Shown one piece after another: positions 9,011 to 18,124 of a stretch of DNA of 64,000 nt; position 1 is the stretch's first letter; every line of letters starts with the position of its first letter. The stretch is from Pseudomonas sp. B33.4 (GTDB taxonomy: Bacteria > Pseudomonadota > Gammaproteobacteria > Pseudomonadales > Pseudomonadaceae). Under the pieces are notes generated by a model that saw only the letters and a list, made by a program, of their open reading frames with translations, had not been told where the DNA came from and searched no databases. The stretch is from NCBI RefSeq assembly GCF_034555375.1, contig NZ_CP140706.1, forward strand, positions 1,603,001 through 1,667,000. The letters are read 5' to 3'. Position numbers and translations under genes: made by a program.

Positions 9011-9706
9011 TCAGGTTTCTTCCTTGCCCAGCCATCGATAAATCCCGCCACCGACCACCGCACCAATCAACGGCGCGACCCAGAACATCCACAACTGCGC
9101 AATCGCCCAGCCGCCGACCATCAGCGCCGGCCCCGTGCTGCGGGCTGGATTTACCGAGGTGTTGGTGACCGGAATCGAGATCAAGTGAATCAGGGTCAGA
9201 CCCAGGCCGATGGCTATCGGTGCCAGCCCGGGTGGTGCGCGTTTATCGGTGGCGCCGAGGATGATGATCACAAATATCGCGGTCATCACGAGCTCGGTGA
9301 CAAACCCTGCCGCCATCGAGTACTTGCCCGGCGAGTGTTCTCCATAACCGTTGGAAGCGAGGCCTGAGGCGATATCGAAACCCTCCTTGCCACTGGCGAT
9401 GTGGGCGATCAGCGCCGCCGCGAGAATTGCGCCGAGCACTTGGGCAATGATGTAAGCGGGCAACTCTTTGGCCGGAAACCGACCGCCGACGAACAGACCG
9501 ACCGAGACGGCCGGGTTGAGGTGACATCCGCTGATGTGACCGATGGCGAAGGCCATGGTCAGCACCGTCAGACCAAACGCCAGGGCCACCCCCAGCACCC
9601 CGATTCCCAGCGGTGAAGACGCGGCGATCACCGCGCTGCCGCAACCACCCAATACCAACCAGAACGTACCCAACAACTCAGTGACTGAACGTTTGAACAG
9701 AGACAT
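9011..9706 (-). CDS. aqpZ: Aquaporin Z
   Basis: Inner-membrane water channel of 231 residues, exactly the length of E. coli AqpZ. Six membrane helices are apparent, with the two pore half-helix signatures HLNPAVSVG and [11 protein letters not shown]. The Arg after the second NPA is the selectivity-filter arginine. The start is the ATG at 9706. It mediates rapid osmotic water movement. The gene is monocistronic, with a REP pair downstream and the terminator of the neighbouring ABC transporter gene upstream. Confidence 0.95.
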   Translation of the reverse strand: MSLFKRSVTELLGTFWLVLGGCGSAVIAASSPLGIGVLGVALAFGLTVLTMAFAIGHISGCHLNPAVSVGLFVGGRFPAKELPAYIIAQVLGAILAAALIAHIASGKEGFDIASGLASNGYGEHSPGKYSMAAGFVTELVMTAIFVIIILGATDKRAPPGLAPIAIGLGLTLIHLISIPVTNTSVNPARSTGPALMVGGWAIAQLWMFWVAPLIGAVVGGGIYRWLGKEET

Positions 9707-9831
9707 GAGAGCGTCCTTGATAGCGTCGCTATCGAGACTGCATCGAGTTGTGCGTCCTTGCAGACTTACGACAGGCTCCGTTCCGGAACCTTGGCTGAGT
9801 ACAGCAGGCTTTCAACGGATTTCCAGCGGCC

Positions 9832-9874
9832 ACAAAAAAACCGCCAGCGCCCGTGGTTGGCGGGCTGTGGCGGC
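9832..9874 (-). terminator. Rho-independent terminator of the ABC transporter gene
   Basis: On the minus strand, CCGCCACAGCCCG pairs with CGGGCGCTGGCGG and is followed by seven T. It lies about 130 bases after the stop of the ABC transporter gene and before aqpZ, separating the two transcripts. Confidence 0.8.
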
Positions 9875-9897
9875 TTTGTGAGCTGTCGCATGTCCAT

Positions 9898-9988
9898 TGT
9901 GGGAGCGAGCTTGCTCGCGAAAGCGGTGGATCAGCAACGCAAGTGTCGACTGACACGACGCTTTCGCGAGCAAGCTTGCTCCCACAGG
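9898..9988. repeat. REP inverted pair (GTGGGAGCGAGCTTGCTCGCGAAAGCG type)
   Basis: A second REP family. Long arms carry GAGCAAGCTTGCTCCCACAG in inverted orientation around a loop of about 35 bases, between the ABC transporter stop and its terminator. Confidence 0.85.
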
Positions 9989-10001
9989 GAAATCCAGTGC
10001 A

Positions 10002-11834
10002 TCAATCTATGCCGACAAACCCCCCGGTCTGATGCGCCCACAACCGTGCATACAACCCACGGTGAGCGAGCAATTCAGCATGGGTGCCGCTCTCGGCAAT
10101 CTTGCCGTTCTCCAGCACCACCAGCCGATCCATCCGCGCAATGGTCGAGAGTCGGTGCGCAATCGCGATCACGGTTTTGCCCTGCATCAGGGTTTCCAGG
10201 CTTTCCTGAATCGCCGCTTCGACTTCCGAATCCAGTGCCGAGGTCGCTTCGTCCATGATCAGGATCGGCGCGTCCTTGAGCAGCACGCGTGCAATGGCGA
10301 TGCGCTGGCGCTGGCCGCCGGACAGTTTCACCCCACGCTCACCGACATGCGCATCAAAGCCTGTGCGGCCCTCAGCGTCCGACAGCTGCGGAATAAACTC
10401 ATCGGCGCGCGCCTTGTGCACCGCATCCCACAACTCGGCGTCGGTCGCATCCGGTTTGCCGTACAGCAAGTTGTCGCGGATCGAACGGTGCAGCAGCGAG
10501 GTGTCCTGGGTGATCATGCCGATGCGCGCACGCAGGCTTTCCTGGCCGACTTCGGCGATGTTCTGGCCGTCGATCATAATCCGTCCGCCCTCGACGTCGT
10601 ACAGGCGCAGCAGCAGGTTGACCAGCGTCGATTTACCGGCACCGGACGGCCCGATCAAGCCGATTTTTTCGCCCGGTTTGATGTTCAGGTTGAGGTCGCC
10701 GATGATCCCGCGCTTCTTGCCGTAGTGAAAATCCACGTGCTCGAAACGCACTTCGCCACGGGCCACCTCCAGCGGTTTGGCCTGCTCGTGATCGGTGACG
10801 CTGACCGGTTGCGAGATGGTGCGCAGACCGTCCTGAACCATGCCGATGTTTTCGAAAATGCCAGTGACCACCCACATGATCCAGCCGGACATGTTGACGA
10901 TGCGAATCACCAGTCCAGTGGCCAAGGCAATTGCGCCGACGGTAATCATCGACTGCGTCCACAACCAAAGCGCCAGAGCTGTGGTGCCGACGATCAACAA
11001 GCCGTTCATGGCGGTGATCACTACGTCCATGCTGGTGACGACCCGGCCGGCCATTTGCGCTTTGACGGTCTGTTCTTCGATGGCTTCCTTGGCGTAATGC
11101 TGTTCGAAATTGGTGTGGGCGAACAGCTTCAGCGTGGCGATGTTGGTGTAACCGTCGACGATGCGGCCCATCAGTTTCGAGCGCGCGTCAGAAGCTTCCA
11201 CCGAGCGGTCTTTCACCCGGGGCACGAAGTAATACAGCGCGCCGATGTAGGCGACGATCCACGTCAGCAGCGGAATCATCAGGCGCCAGTCGGCCTCGGC
11301 GAACAACACCAGCGAGCTGATCGCATAGATCACCACGTGCCATAGCGCATCCACAGCCTGCACCGCCGAGTCACGCAGCGAGTTGCCGGTCTGCATGATG
11401 CGTTGGGCGATGCGCCCGGCGAAGTCGTTCTGGAAGAAATTCAGGCTCTGCTTGAGCACGTAGCTGTGGTTCTGCCAGCGAATCATGCTGGTCATGCCGG
11501 GGCTTAACGTCTGGTGCACCAGCAGGTCGTGCAGGCCGAAGAAGATCGGTCGCAGTACCAGGGCAACTACCAGCATCCACGTCAGTTCGAGGGCGTGATC
11601 GCTGAAGAAATTCGGGTTGGGCGTGCCTTGGGCCAGGTCGATGATGCGGCTCAGATAACTGAACAGCGCCACTTCGATCAGCGCGGCAAACAGGCCGACG
11701 ACGAGCAGGGCGGCAAAACTTGGCCAGACCTGCTTGAGGTAATAGGTATAGAAGGGGAGAACGCGGTCCGGCGGAGACGCCGTCGGGGCGTCGCGGAATA
11801 TGTCGATCAGTTGTTCGAAACGGCGATAGAGCAT
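10002..11834 (-). CDS. ABC transporter, fused permease/ATP-binding protein
   Basis: A 610-residue half-size exporter: an N-terminal type I exporter transmembrane domain (about residues 30-340, six helices) and a C-terminal nucleotide-binding domain. The ATPase shows Walker A GPSGAGKST, the signature KLSGGQRQRIAIAR, Walker B ILIMDEATSALD and the H-loop AIAHRLST. It probably works as a homodimer that exports lipids or hydrophobic compounds (MsbA/MDR-like); the substrate is not visible. It follows ppiA in the same direction across an 88-base gap containing a strong hairpin. The order ABC-ppiA-hydrolase-LysR matches PA3228-PA3225 as remembered. A clear terminator follows. Confidence 0.9.
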   Translation of the reverse strand: MLYRRFEQLIDIFRDAPTASPPDRVLPFYTYYLKQVWPSFAALLVVGLFAALIEVALFSYLSRIIDLAQGTPNPNFFSDHALELTWMLVVALVLRPIFFGLHDLLVHQTLSPGMTSMIRWQNHSYVLKQSLNFFQNDFAGRIAQRIMQTGNSLRDSAVQAVDALWHVVIYAISSLVLFAEADWRLMIPLLTWIVAYIGALYYFVPRVKDRSVEASDARSKLMGRIVDGYTNIATLKLFAHTNFEQHYAKEAIEEQTVKAQMAGRVVTSMDVVITAMNGLLIVGTTALALWLWTQSMITVGAIALATGLVIRIVNMSGWIMWVVTGIFENIGMVQDGLRTISQPVSVTDHEQAKPLEVARGEVRFEHVDFHYGKKRGIIGDLNLNIKPGEKIGLIGPSGAGKSTLVNLLLRLYDVEGGRIMIDGQNIAEVGQESLRARIGMITQDTSLLHRSIRDNLLYGKPDATDAELWDAVHKARADEFIPQLSDAEGRTGFDAHVGERGVKLSGGQRQRIAIARVLLKDAPILIMDEATSALDSEVEAAIQESLETLMQGKTVIAIAHRLSTIARMDRLVVLENGKIAESGTHAELLAHRGLYARLWAHQTGGFVGID

Positions 11835-11875
11835 CAGATAACCGCCCGGAGTACGGGCTCTCCTTTTATCGGTGT

Positions 11876-11905
11876 GAGCGGCGTGAGGTTGAATTCACGC
11901 CGCTC
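11876..11905. promoter_or_regulatory. Perfect 11-bp inverted repeat between ppiA and the ABC transporter gene
   Basis: GAGCGGCGTGA and TCACGCCGCTC flank an 8-base loop immediately after ppiA. There is no T-run on the minus strand after it, so it may be an RNA-stabilising or processing hairpin or a weak terminator rather than a full stop. Confidence 0.5.
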
Positions 11906-11922
11906 GATACGCCCTGTACAGC

Positions 11923-12480
11923 TTAGTCGATGACTTTAGCCGACTTGATGAACACAGGGTCGGAAGGCACGTTTTGCATGCCTTGTTTGGTGGTGGTTGG
12001 CGAGTTGACGATGATGTCGACGACGTCCATGCCTTTGACCACTTTGCCGAATACTGCGTAGCCATCGCCCTGGTCGAGGAAGTCGTTGTCCTTGACGTTG
12101 ATGAAGAACTGGCTGGTCGCCGAATCAGGTACGGAAGTGCGAGCCATCGACAAGGTGCCACGAACGTTCGCCAGACCGTTTTTGTGTTCGTTCTTGATTG
12201 GAGCCTTGGTTTCTTTTTGCTGCATTTGTTGAGTGAACCCGCCGCCCTGGACCATAAAGCCCGGGATCACACGGTGGAAAATCGTGTTGTTGTAGAAGCC
12301 GCTGTTGACGTAATCCAGAAAGTTCTTGGTACTGATCGGCGCCTTGACCGGGTCCAGTTCGATTTCGATCTGACCGTTGGTGGTGTCCAGCAGCACGTGC
12401 GGTGCTTTGGCCGGCGTGGCAGCCATCAGGTTGGCGGCAAACAGCACAGTACCAGCGGCGAGGGCGATTTTTTTCAGCAT
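11923..12480 (-). CDS. ppiA: Periplasmic peptidyl-prolyl cis-trans isomerase A (cyclophilin)
   Basis: A 185-residue cyclophilin-type foldase with a signal peptide ([20 protein letters not shown]), so it acts in the periplasm. Characteristic motifs are [14 protein letters not shown] with the catalytic Arg, [18 protein letters not shown] and [15 protein letters not shown]. It catalyses proline isomerisation during folding of exported proteins. It starts 3 bases after the stop of the upstream alpha/beta hydrolase gene, so the two are very likely cotranscribed. Confidence 0.93.
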   Translation of the reverse strand: MLKKIALAAGTVLFAANLMAATPAKAPHVLLDTTNGQIEIELDPVKAPISTKNFLDYVNSGFYNNTIFHRVIPGFMVQGGGFTQQMQQKETKAPIKNEHKNGLANVRGTLSMARTSVPDSATSQFFINVKDNDFLDQGDGYAVFGKVVKGMDVVDIIVNSPTTTKQGMQNVPSDPVFIKSAKVID

Positions 12481-12483
12481 GGG

Positions 12484-13287
12484 TCAGTGATCCTGAGATT
12501 GAATATCGACTGCGGCGAGAAACTCCAGCAGCGTTTGATTGAAGCGTTCGGGTTGATCGAGCGGGGTGGCGTGGCGTGAATCGGCAATCACCACCAGCCG
12601 CGCATTCGGCAGCAGTTTTACATAGGTTTCTTTCAGCGCGACCGGCGTGTAGTCACGGTCGGCGCTGATGACGAGCGTTGGACAGGACACTCGGGAAAGT
12701 CGTTCCTGAACGCCCCAGCCAACAATTGCATCGAAGCTGGCGAGATAAGCACGTTTGTCGTTTTTTGCCCAGCGTTCGGCCATTTTCTGCCGCAGATCGG
12801 CTTGTTCCGGCTTGGGAAAAAGTTTGCTGCCAAGGGCTTTGCCAATGGTCGCGAGGCTGAGCACACGCATCAGGCTCCAGCGTTTGAACCACTGCCAATA
12901 ATCGTCGCGGCTGCGTATTTTCACCTCGGGTGCGCTGTTGACGATGGTCAGGCTTTTAAGCAATTGCGGCTGATCGACGCCAAACTGGAAACCGATCATG
13001 CCGCCCATCGACAGCCCGACATAATGTACCGGGCCAAGGTTCAGATGCTCTATCAGGGCAAGCAGGTCGGCGCTGAAACCGGCGATGCTGTAGCGCTCGC
13101 GCGGTTTGTCCGAGCGCCCGTGACCGCGAATATCCGGGACGATCACCCGGTAGTGCGCGGCCAGTGCCGGGATCTGCATTTCCCAGTCGAGCGTGCTCGA
13201 GCCGAGCCCGTGAACCAGCAGCAACGGCGTGCCGTGGCCATATTCCTCGTAGTGCAGGTTGCAACCTTCGTGCTCGAAATACGCCAT
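12484..13287 (-). CDS. Alpha/beta-fold hydrolase
   Basis: A 267-residue cytoplasmic hydrolase. The oxyanion motif HGLGSS is at residues 26-31, the nucleophile elbow GLSMGG has Ser93, the acid is in SADRDYTP, and the catalytic His is in DSRHATPL. The overall pattern resembles 3-oxoadipate enol-lactonase or other carboxylesterases, but nothing around it (ppiA, a LysR regulator) suggests an aromatic pathway, so the substrate stays open. The start is the ATG at 13287. It sits 14 bases downstream of the LysR gene, so the LysR, hydrolase and ppiA genes may form one transcript. Confidence 0.85.
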   Translation of the reverse strand: MAYFEHEGCNLHYEEYGHGTPLLLVHGLGSSTLDWEMQIPALAAHYRVIVPDIRGHGRSDKPRERYSIAGFSADLLALIEHLNLGPVHYVGLSMGGMIGFQFGVDQPQLLKSLTIVNSAPEVKIRSRDDYWQWFKRWSLMRVLSLATIGKALGSKLFPKPEQADLRQKMAERWAKNDKRAYLASFDAIVGWGVQERLSRVSCPTLVISADRDYTPVALKETYVKLLPNARLVVIADSRHATPLDQPERFNQTLLEFLAAVDIQSQDH

Positions 13288-13301
13288 CGGTGAACTCCGT
13301 A

Positions 13302-14225
13302 TCAGGCTTGTTCAGGGGCGGCGAACGGTGCGTCCAGCGGCAAAGTGTCGAAGGTGCGCAGCAGTTCGATGAGGATTTGCGTGGCCGGGCCCAGGGGTTT
13401 GTCCTTGTTCGAATACAGATAGAAGCTCGAGTTGCGGTTGCCGCCCCTGTCCAACGGTAGCAGCTTGAGCGAGCCATCTTTCAGTTCTCGTTCGATCATA
13501 TGTCGTGGTAGCCAGGCAAAACCGAGGCCGCTGCTGACGAACGTCGCCGCCGTGGCGAGGCTGCCGACGGTCCAGCGCTGCTCGGCGCCGAGCCAGCCAA
13601 CGTCCCGTGGTTGCTGACGACCGGAGTCGCGGATCACCACCTGCATCTGGGTTTCCAGATCCTGAAAGCTCAGCTCGCGATTGAGCCGATGCAGCGGGTG
13701 ATCCGGGTGGGCGACGGCGACGAATTCGACGTCGCTCAATTCCGCACCCAGGTAACCCGGAATGCTCAGGCCAGTGATCGCCAGATCGGCCACGCCTTCG
13801 AGCAGCACCTCTTCAACACCCGACAACACTTCCTCACGCAGACGCACGCGGCAGCCGCGACTTTGCGGCATGAACGCGGTCAACGCGCGGACGATGCGCG
13901 CACTCGGGTAAGCAGCGTCGACCACCAAACGGACTTCAGCTTCCCAGCCTTGCTCCATGTGATGGGCGAGGTCTTCCAGTTGACTGGCCTGTTTCACCAG
14001 TTGCCGCGAACGGCGCAGCAACACGCCACCGGCTTCGGTGAGCACGGCTTTGCGCCCGTCGATGCGCAGCAACGGCACGCCGAGCTGGTCCTGCATGCGG
14101 GCGACGGTGTAACTCACCGACGATTGCGAACGGTGCAGGGCCTCGGCGGCCTGGGCGAACCCGCCGTGGTCGACCACGGCCTGCAATGTTCGCCATTGAT
14201 CAAGGGTCACGCGGGGCGCTTTCAT
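13302..14225 (-). CDS. LysR-family transcriptional regulator (PA3225-like)
   Basis: A 307-residue LysR regulator. The N-terminal winged helix-turn-helix (residues about 8-66, AAEALHRSQSSVSYTVARMQ) is followed by an effector-binding domain. The ATG at 14225 has AGGAG nine bases upstream, so it is chosen over a TTG one codon earlier. By gene order it corresponds to PA3225, which I recall being reported as a repressor affecting antibiotic resistance and efflux; that link is from memory and is not shown by this sequence. It is divergent from a small exported-protein gene only 49 bases away, a likely target along with its own operon. Confidence 0.87.
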   Translation of the reverse strand: MKAPRVTLDQWRTLQAVVDHGGFAQAAEALHRSQSSVSYTVARMQDQLGVPLLRIDGRKAVLTEAGGVLLRRSRQLVKQASQLEDLAHHMEQGWEAEVRLVVDAAYPSARIVRALTAFMPQSRGCRVRLREEVLSGVEEVLLEGVADLAITGLSIPGYLGAELSDVEFVAVAHPDHPLHRLNRELSFQDLETQMQVVIRDSGRQQPRDVGWLGAEQRWTVGSLATAATFVSSGLGFAWLPRHMIERELKDGSLKLLPLDRGGNRNSSFYLYSNKDKPLGPATQILIELLRTFDTLPLDAPFAAPEQA

Positions 14226-14274
14226 CAATAGCTCCTCTTGTCCTAAGCTGGCCGTCCCTCATGGAGACTGCCGA

Positions 14275-14589
14275 ATGAAAAAAATCTGTTGTGTGCTGCT
14301 GGCGTTGCTGCCGCTGACGGCTTTTGCTTATCCGATTGATGTGGAGAAAGATCTCAACGGCATGAAGATCGATTACGAGACCTTCGACACCGATAACGAC
14401 ATCGGCTCCATTCGGGTGGCCAACTACGGTGATGTCGATGCGACGTGCAAAGCGAAATTCAGCAATGGCCCTGAAGCGCCGCGCATCCGCAGCATCGATG
14501 TACCAGCCGGCAAACATAAGAACGCCACGGCCAAGTTCACCCGCGAGATCATCAAGTTGCGCATCGAACTGACCTGCACCCCGAAATAA
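14275..14589 (+). CDS. Small exported protein of unknown function (PA3224-like)
   Basis: A 104-residue protein with a clear signal peptide (MKKICCVLLALLPLTAFA), hence periplasmic. Two cysteines remain in the mature part (ATCKAKF and LTCTPK) and could form one disulfide. It is conserved in pseudomonads, where I recall it carrying the misleading annotation '3-phosphoglycerate kinase'; nothing here resembles a kinase. It is divergent from the LysR gene and followed by a REP pair. Confidence 0.75.
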   Translation: MKKICCVLLALLPLTAFAYPIDVEKDLNGMKIDYETFDTDNDIGSIRVANYGDVDATCKAKFSNGPEAPRIRSIDVPAGKHKNATAKFTREIIKLRIELTCTPK

Positions 14590-14599
14590 CGGTCGATCA

Positions 14600-14691
14600 C
14601 CTGTAGGAGTGAGCCTGCTCGCGATAGCGGTGTGTCATATACATCGGTGTTAACTGACACACCGCTATCGCGAGCAGGCTCACTCCTACAA
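14600..14691. repeat. REP inverted pair (TGTAGGAGTGAGCCTGCTCGCGATAGCGG type)
   Basis: A third REP family. Two long, nearly perfect inverted arms of about 33 bases flank a short loop, between the small exported gene and azoR. The same family recurs at 49822. Confidence 0.88.
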
Positions 14692-14820
14692 GGGTATGTG
14701 TCAGCATCTAAACGAATTTTTCGATACTTTGCAGCAATTATTTGCGCTTTTTCATCGATTCAACTCTGTTTAACCTTCACTCCATCGACCTACAACATTC
14801 TCGGATGGAGGCTACACACC

Positions 14821-15420
14821 ATGTCCCGCGTTCTGATCATCGAAAGCAGCGCCCGCCAGCAAGACTCGGTATCCCGTCAACTGACCCAGACATTCATCAG
14901 TCAGTGGAAAGCGGCGCACCCGTCCGATCAGATCACCGTGCGTGACCTTGCCGTGAACCCGGTGCCACACCTGGACATCAATCTGCTGGGCGGCTGGATG
15001 AAGCCTGCCGAGCAGCGCAACGCCAACGAGCAATCGTCGCTGGACCGTTCCAACGAATTGACCGATGAGTTGCTCGCCGCCGACGTACTGGTGATGGCGG
15101 CGCCGATGTACAACTTTGCGATCCCGAGCACCCTCAAGGCCTGGCTCGATCACGTGCTGCGTGCCGGCGTGACCTTCAAGTACACCGAAACCGGTCCGCA
15201 AGGCCTGCTCAGCGGCAAACGTGCCTACGTGCTCACCGCTCGCGGCGGTATCTACGCCGGCGGCCCGGCGGACCATCAGGAACCGTACCTGCGTCAGGTC
15301 ATGGGCTTCATCGGCATCAACGACGTGACGTTCATTCACGCCGAGGGCATGAACCTCGGTGGCGACTTCCAGGAGAAGGGCCTGAATCAGGCCAACGCCA
15401 AGCTGTCCCAGGTTGCTTGA
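14821..15420 (+). CDS. azoR: FMN-dependent NADH-azoreductase
   Basis: Flavodoxin-fold quinone/azo-compound reductase of 199 residues (AzoR/AcpD family). The FMN phosphate-binding loop ESSARQQDSVSRQLT is at the N-terminus, with the substrate- and flavin-binding blocks PMYNFAIPSTLKAWLDHVLR and LTARGGIY. It uses NAD(P)H to reduce quinones and azo bonds in the cytoplasm as a homodimer. The ATG at 14821 is preceded by GGAGG; upstream in-frame codons run into the REP and are discarded. It corresponds to PA3223 (azoR3) by position. A terminator follows. Confidence 0.93.
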   Translation: MSRVLIIESSARQQDSVSRQLTQTFISQWKAAHPSDQITVRDLAVNPVPHLDINLLGGWMKPAEQRNANEQSSLDRSNELTDELLAADVLVMAAPMYNFAIPSTLKAWLDHVLRAGVTFKYTETGPQGLLSGKRAYVLTARGGIYAGGPADHQEPYLRQVMGFIGINDVTFIHAEGMNLGGDFQEKGLNQANAKLSQVA

Positions 15421-15528
15421 TATGTTAATCGCCAGATAATCGCCGATTGTTTAAGTGACCTGGCGCAACCCCTTCAAGGCTCTACGCGCATCGAACCTCC
15501 CTTTGCACTTGTTGCTCCTGAGTGCTGT

Positions 15529-15567
15529 AGCCCGATTGAACGCATTAGCGAGATCGGGCTTTTTTTT
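15529..15567 (+). terminator. Rho-independent terminator after azoR
   Basis: AGCCCGAT (15529-15536) and ATCGGGCT (15553-15560) form the stem and are followed by a run of seven or more T. It lies about 110 bases after the azoR stop. Confidence 0.85.
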
Positions 15568-15583
15568 GCCTGGGATTCACCGA

Positions 15584-15623
15584 TCCCCTGTAGGAGCAGC
15601 CTGCGGCAGCTCCTACAGGGGGA
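15584..15623. repeat. Short REP palindrome
   Basis: CCCCTGTAGGAGC and GCTCCTACAGGGG around a GC-rich centre (CAGCCTGCGGCA), followed by TTTTTG. It is a compact version of the TGTAGGAGCTGCC repeat family, upstream of the EamA transporter gene. Confidence 0.75.
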
Positions 15624-15685
15624 TTTTTGTTGGTTGCAGGGTGGAAAAACCGCTATCGTCGCCGCCATTCGATTTCGAGGCGAGC

Positions 15686-16543
15686 ATGGGCTATCTACTT
15701 TTTGTCACGCTGATCCAGGCGTTTTCCTTCAGTCTGATCGGCGAATACCTGGCCGGTCATGTCGACAGTTACTTCGCGGTGCTGGTGCGTGTGGTGCTGG
15801 CCGGGTTGGTGTTCATTCCGTTGACCCGCTGGCGCTCGGTGGAACCGGCGTTCATGCGCGGCATGCTACTGATCGGCGCGTTGCAGTTCGGTGTGACCTA
15901 CGTCTGCCTGTACCTGAGCTTTCGCGTGCTGACGGTGCCAGAGGTGTTGCTGTTCACCATCCTCACGCCGTTGCACGTGACGTTGATCGAAGACGCGCTG
16001 AATCGGCGCTTCAATCCGTGGGCTCTGATCGCCGCGCTGGTGGCGGTGGGCGGCGCGGCAGTGATTCGTTTCGACAGCATCAATCCGGATTTCTTCATGG
16101 GCTTCCTGCTGCTGCAACTGGCCAACTTCACCTACGCCGCAGGTCAGGTGATGTACAAGCATCTGGTGGCGAAACACCCGAGCGACCTGCCGCATTACCG
16201 GCGTTTCGGCTTCTTCTATCTCGGCGCGCTGGCGGTGGTGCTGCCTGCATTCCTGATGTTCGGCAAAGCCAACTTCCTGCCGGAAGCACCGTTGCAGTGG
16301 GGCGTATTGCTGTTCCTCGGGCTGGTCTCTACCGCGCTGGGCATGTACTGGTGGAACAAGGGTGCGTGCATGGTCAACGGTGGCACGCTGGCGGTGATGA
16401 ACAACCTGCACGTGCCGGTGGGATTGCTGCTGAATCTGCTGATCTGGAATCAGCATGAGGAATTGGGGCGGTTGTTCCTGGGTGGCAGCGTCATCCTTGC
16501 TGCCGTATGGATCAGTCGACTGGGCATCCGCCGCACTGCATGA
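15686..16543 (+). CDS. EamA/DMT-family transporter (carboxylate/amino acid type)
   Basis: An inner-membrane protein of 285 residues with ten predicted helices, formed by two EamA repeats (about 5-135 and 145-280). The second half carries the typical WWNKGACMVNGGTLAVMNN stretch before the last helices. The family exports or exchanges small metabolites such as amino acids and amines; the substrate is not predictable. The ATG at 15686 with GAGG upstream gives a proper first helix. The longer frame from 15455 runs through the terminator and repeat, so it is rejected. A REP pair follows directly. Confidence 0.85.
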   Translation: MGYLLFVTLIQAFSFSLIGEYLAGHVDSYFAVLVRVVLAGLVFIPLTRWRSVEPAFMRGMLLIGALQFGVTYVCLYLSFRVLTVPEVLLFTILTPLHVTLIEDALNRRFNPWALIAALVAVGGAAVIRFDSINPDFFMGFLLLQLANFTYAAGQVMYKHLVAKHPSDLPHYRRFGFFYLGALAVVLPAFLMFGKANFLPEAPLQWGVLLFLGLVSTALGMYWWNKGACMVNGGTLAVMNNLHVPVGLLLNLLIWNQHEELGRLFLGGSVILAAVWISRLGIRRTA

Positions 16544-16546
16544 TCC

Positions 16547-16624
16547 GGTGTAGGAGCTGCCGAAGGCTGCGATCTTTTGATCTTTAAAGTCTAAAGATCG
16601 CAGCCTGCGGCAGCTCCTACACGA
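16547..16624. repeat. REP inverted pair
   Basis: TGTAGGAGCTGCCGAAGGCT and its inverted partner, ending in GCGGCAGCTCCTACAC, between the convergent EamA and mechanosensitive-channel genes. Confidence 0.85.
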
Positions 16625-16634
16625 GAGTTTTTGG

Positions 16635-17933
16635 CTACATCAGGTGTTTCTGCGGCTCGGGGATGCTGGCCGCGCCGAGCACCGCCGGCAGCAGGCCAGA
16701 GCGCAAATCCCCACCACTCGGCTGCTGATACAGACTCAAACCAAACTCCGGCAGCACCGCCAGCAGATAATCGAAAATATCCCCCTGAATCCGCTCGTAA
16801 TCGGCCCACGCCGTGGTGCGGGTAAAGCAGTAGATCTCCAGCGGAATGCCCTGCGCGGTAGTCTGCATCTGGCGGACCATGCAGGTCATGTTCGGCTGAA
16901 TCTCCGGATGGCTCTTCAGATACGCCAGTGCATAGGCGCGGAAAGTGCCGATATTGGTCATGCGCCGACGGTTGGCCGACATCGCCGCGACATTGCCCTG
17001 TGCCTCGTTCCACGCTTTGAGTTCGGCTTTTTTGCGGCTCATGTAGTCGGTGAGCAGGTGCACCTGCGAGAGCTTTTCTTCTTCGTCGTCACGGATGAAA
17101 CGCACGCCGCTGGCGTCGATGAACAGGCTGCGCTTGATCCGTCGCCCGCCCGATTGCTGCATGCCGCGCCAGTTCTTGAACGACTCGGACATCAGCCGCC
17201 AGGTCGGGATGGAAACGATGGTCTTATCGAAGTTCTGCACCTTGACCGTGTGCAGGGTGATGTCGACCACATCGCCGTCGGCGCCGACTTGCGGCATCTC
17301 GATCCAGTCGCCCACGCGCAACATGTCGTTGCTGGTCAACTGCACGCTGGCAACGAACGACAGCAGCGTGTCCTTGTAGACCAACAGAATCACCGCCGAC
17401 ATCGCACCCAGACCGGACAGCAGCAACAGCGGCGAGCGGTCGATCAATGTGGCGACGATGATAATCGCACCGAACACGTACAAAACCATTTTCGCCAGTT
17501 GTACGTAGCCTTTGATCGAGCGTGTGCGGGCGTGCTCGGTTCGGGCGTAGATGTCGAGCAGGGCATTGAGCAGAGCGCTGACCGAGAGCAGCAGGAAAAG
17601 AATGGTGAACGACAACGCCACATTGCCGAGGAAGGTCATCGCGGTTTTGCTCAGTTCCGGCACCAGATGCAGGCCGAACTGGATCACCAGCGATGGCGTC
17701 ATCTGCGCCAGACGCTGGAACACCTTGTTGTGACGAAAGTCATTGATCCAGTGCAGCGCCGGTTGGCGCCCGAGCATGCGGCTGGCATGCAGGATCAGGT
17801 AACGCGCCACTCGTCCGAGCACCAGCGCGATCACCAGCAGCAGCGTCAGGGCAAGGCCCGCCTGCAAAAGCGGATGCTGTTCGAGGGTGCCCCAGAGGTC
17901 CTGGGCGTTGAGCCAGAGCTGTTTGAAATCCAT
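16635..17933 (-). CDS. Mechanosensitive ion channel, MscS family (YbdG-like)
   Basis: A 432-residue inner-membrane protein with five predicted N-terminal helices (first at about 20-45, others between 95 and 215). The MscS pore/beta-domain block follows (LTSNDMLRVGDWIEMP, DGDVVDITLHTVKVQNFDKTIVSIPTWRLM). The Gly/Ala-rich pore helix is replaced by the more bulky pattern seen in E. coli YbdG (MscM), and the long soluble C-terminal domain also fits YbdG. It would gate on membrane tension during hypo-osmotic shock. The start is the ATG at 17933. It is divergent from the DEAD-box helicase gene across about 190 bases. Confidence 0.88.
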   Translation of the reverse strand: MDFKQLWLNAQDLWGTLEQHPLLQAGLALTLLLVIALVLGRVARYLILHASRMLGRQPALHWINDFRHNKVFQRLAQMTPSLVIQFGLHLVPELSKTAMTFLGNVALSFTILFLLLSVSALLNALLDIYARTEHARTRSIKGYVQLAKMVLYVFGAIIIVATLIDRSPLLLLSGLGAMSAVILLVYKDTLLSFVASVQLTSNDMLRVGDWIEMPQVGADGDVVDITLHTVKVQNFDKTIVSIPTWRLMSESFKNWRGMQQSGGRRIKRSLFIDASGVRFIRDDEEEKLSQVHLLTDYMSRKKAELKAWNEAQGNVAAMSANRRRMTNIGTFRAYALAYLKSHPEIQPNMTCMVRQMQTTAQGIPLEIYCFTRTTAWADYERIQGDIFDYLLAVLPEFGLSLYQQPSGGDLRSGLLPAVLGAASIPEPQKHLM

Positions 17934-18124
17934 ATGAGCAACGATTCTTCTGTGAGACGCGATGGGTGATTAGAGCATTTAAGCCGCCGTGTATTACCGT
18001 TGGAGACAAATCGAGCAACAAAAAAGCCACTGATTGCGTCCGTTTGTATAAAGAAACTCGGCCTGAGCGCTCGAAACCGGTAACCTATGCAGCTGTTTTT
18101 TTGCATATCTTCGAGGTAGCACCC

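Noticed and set aside
14275..14589. 3-phosphoglycerate kinase
   Set aside because: The protein is 104 residues with a signal peptide and lacks any kinase feature; the name circulates as a misannotation.
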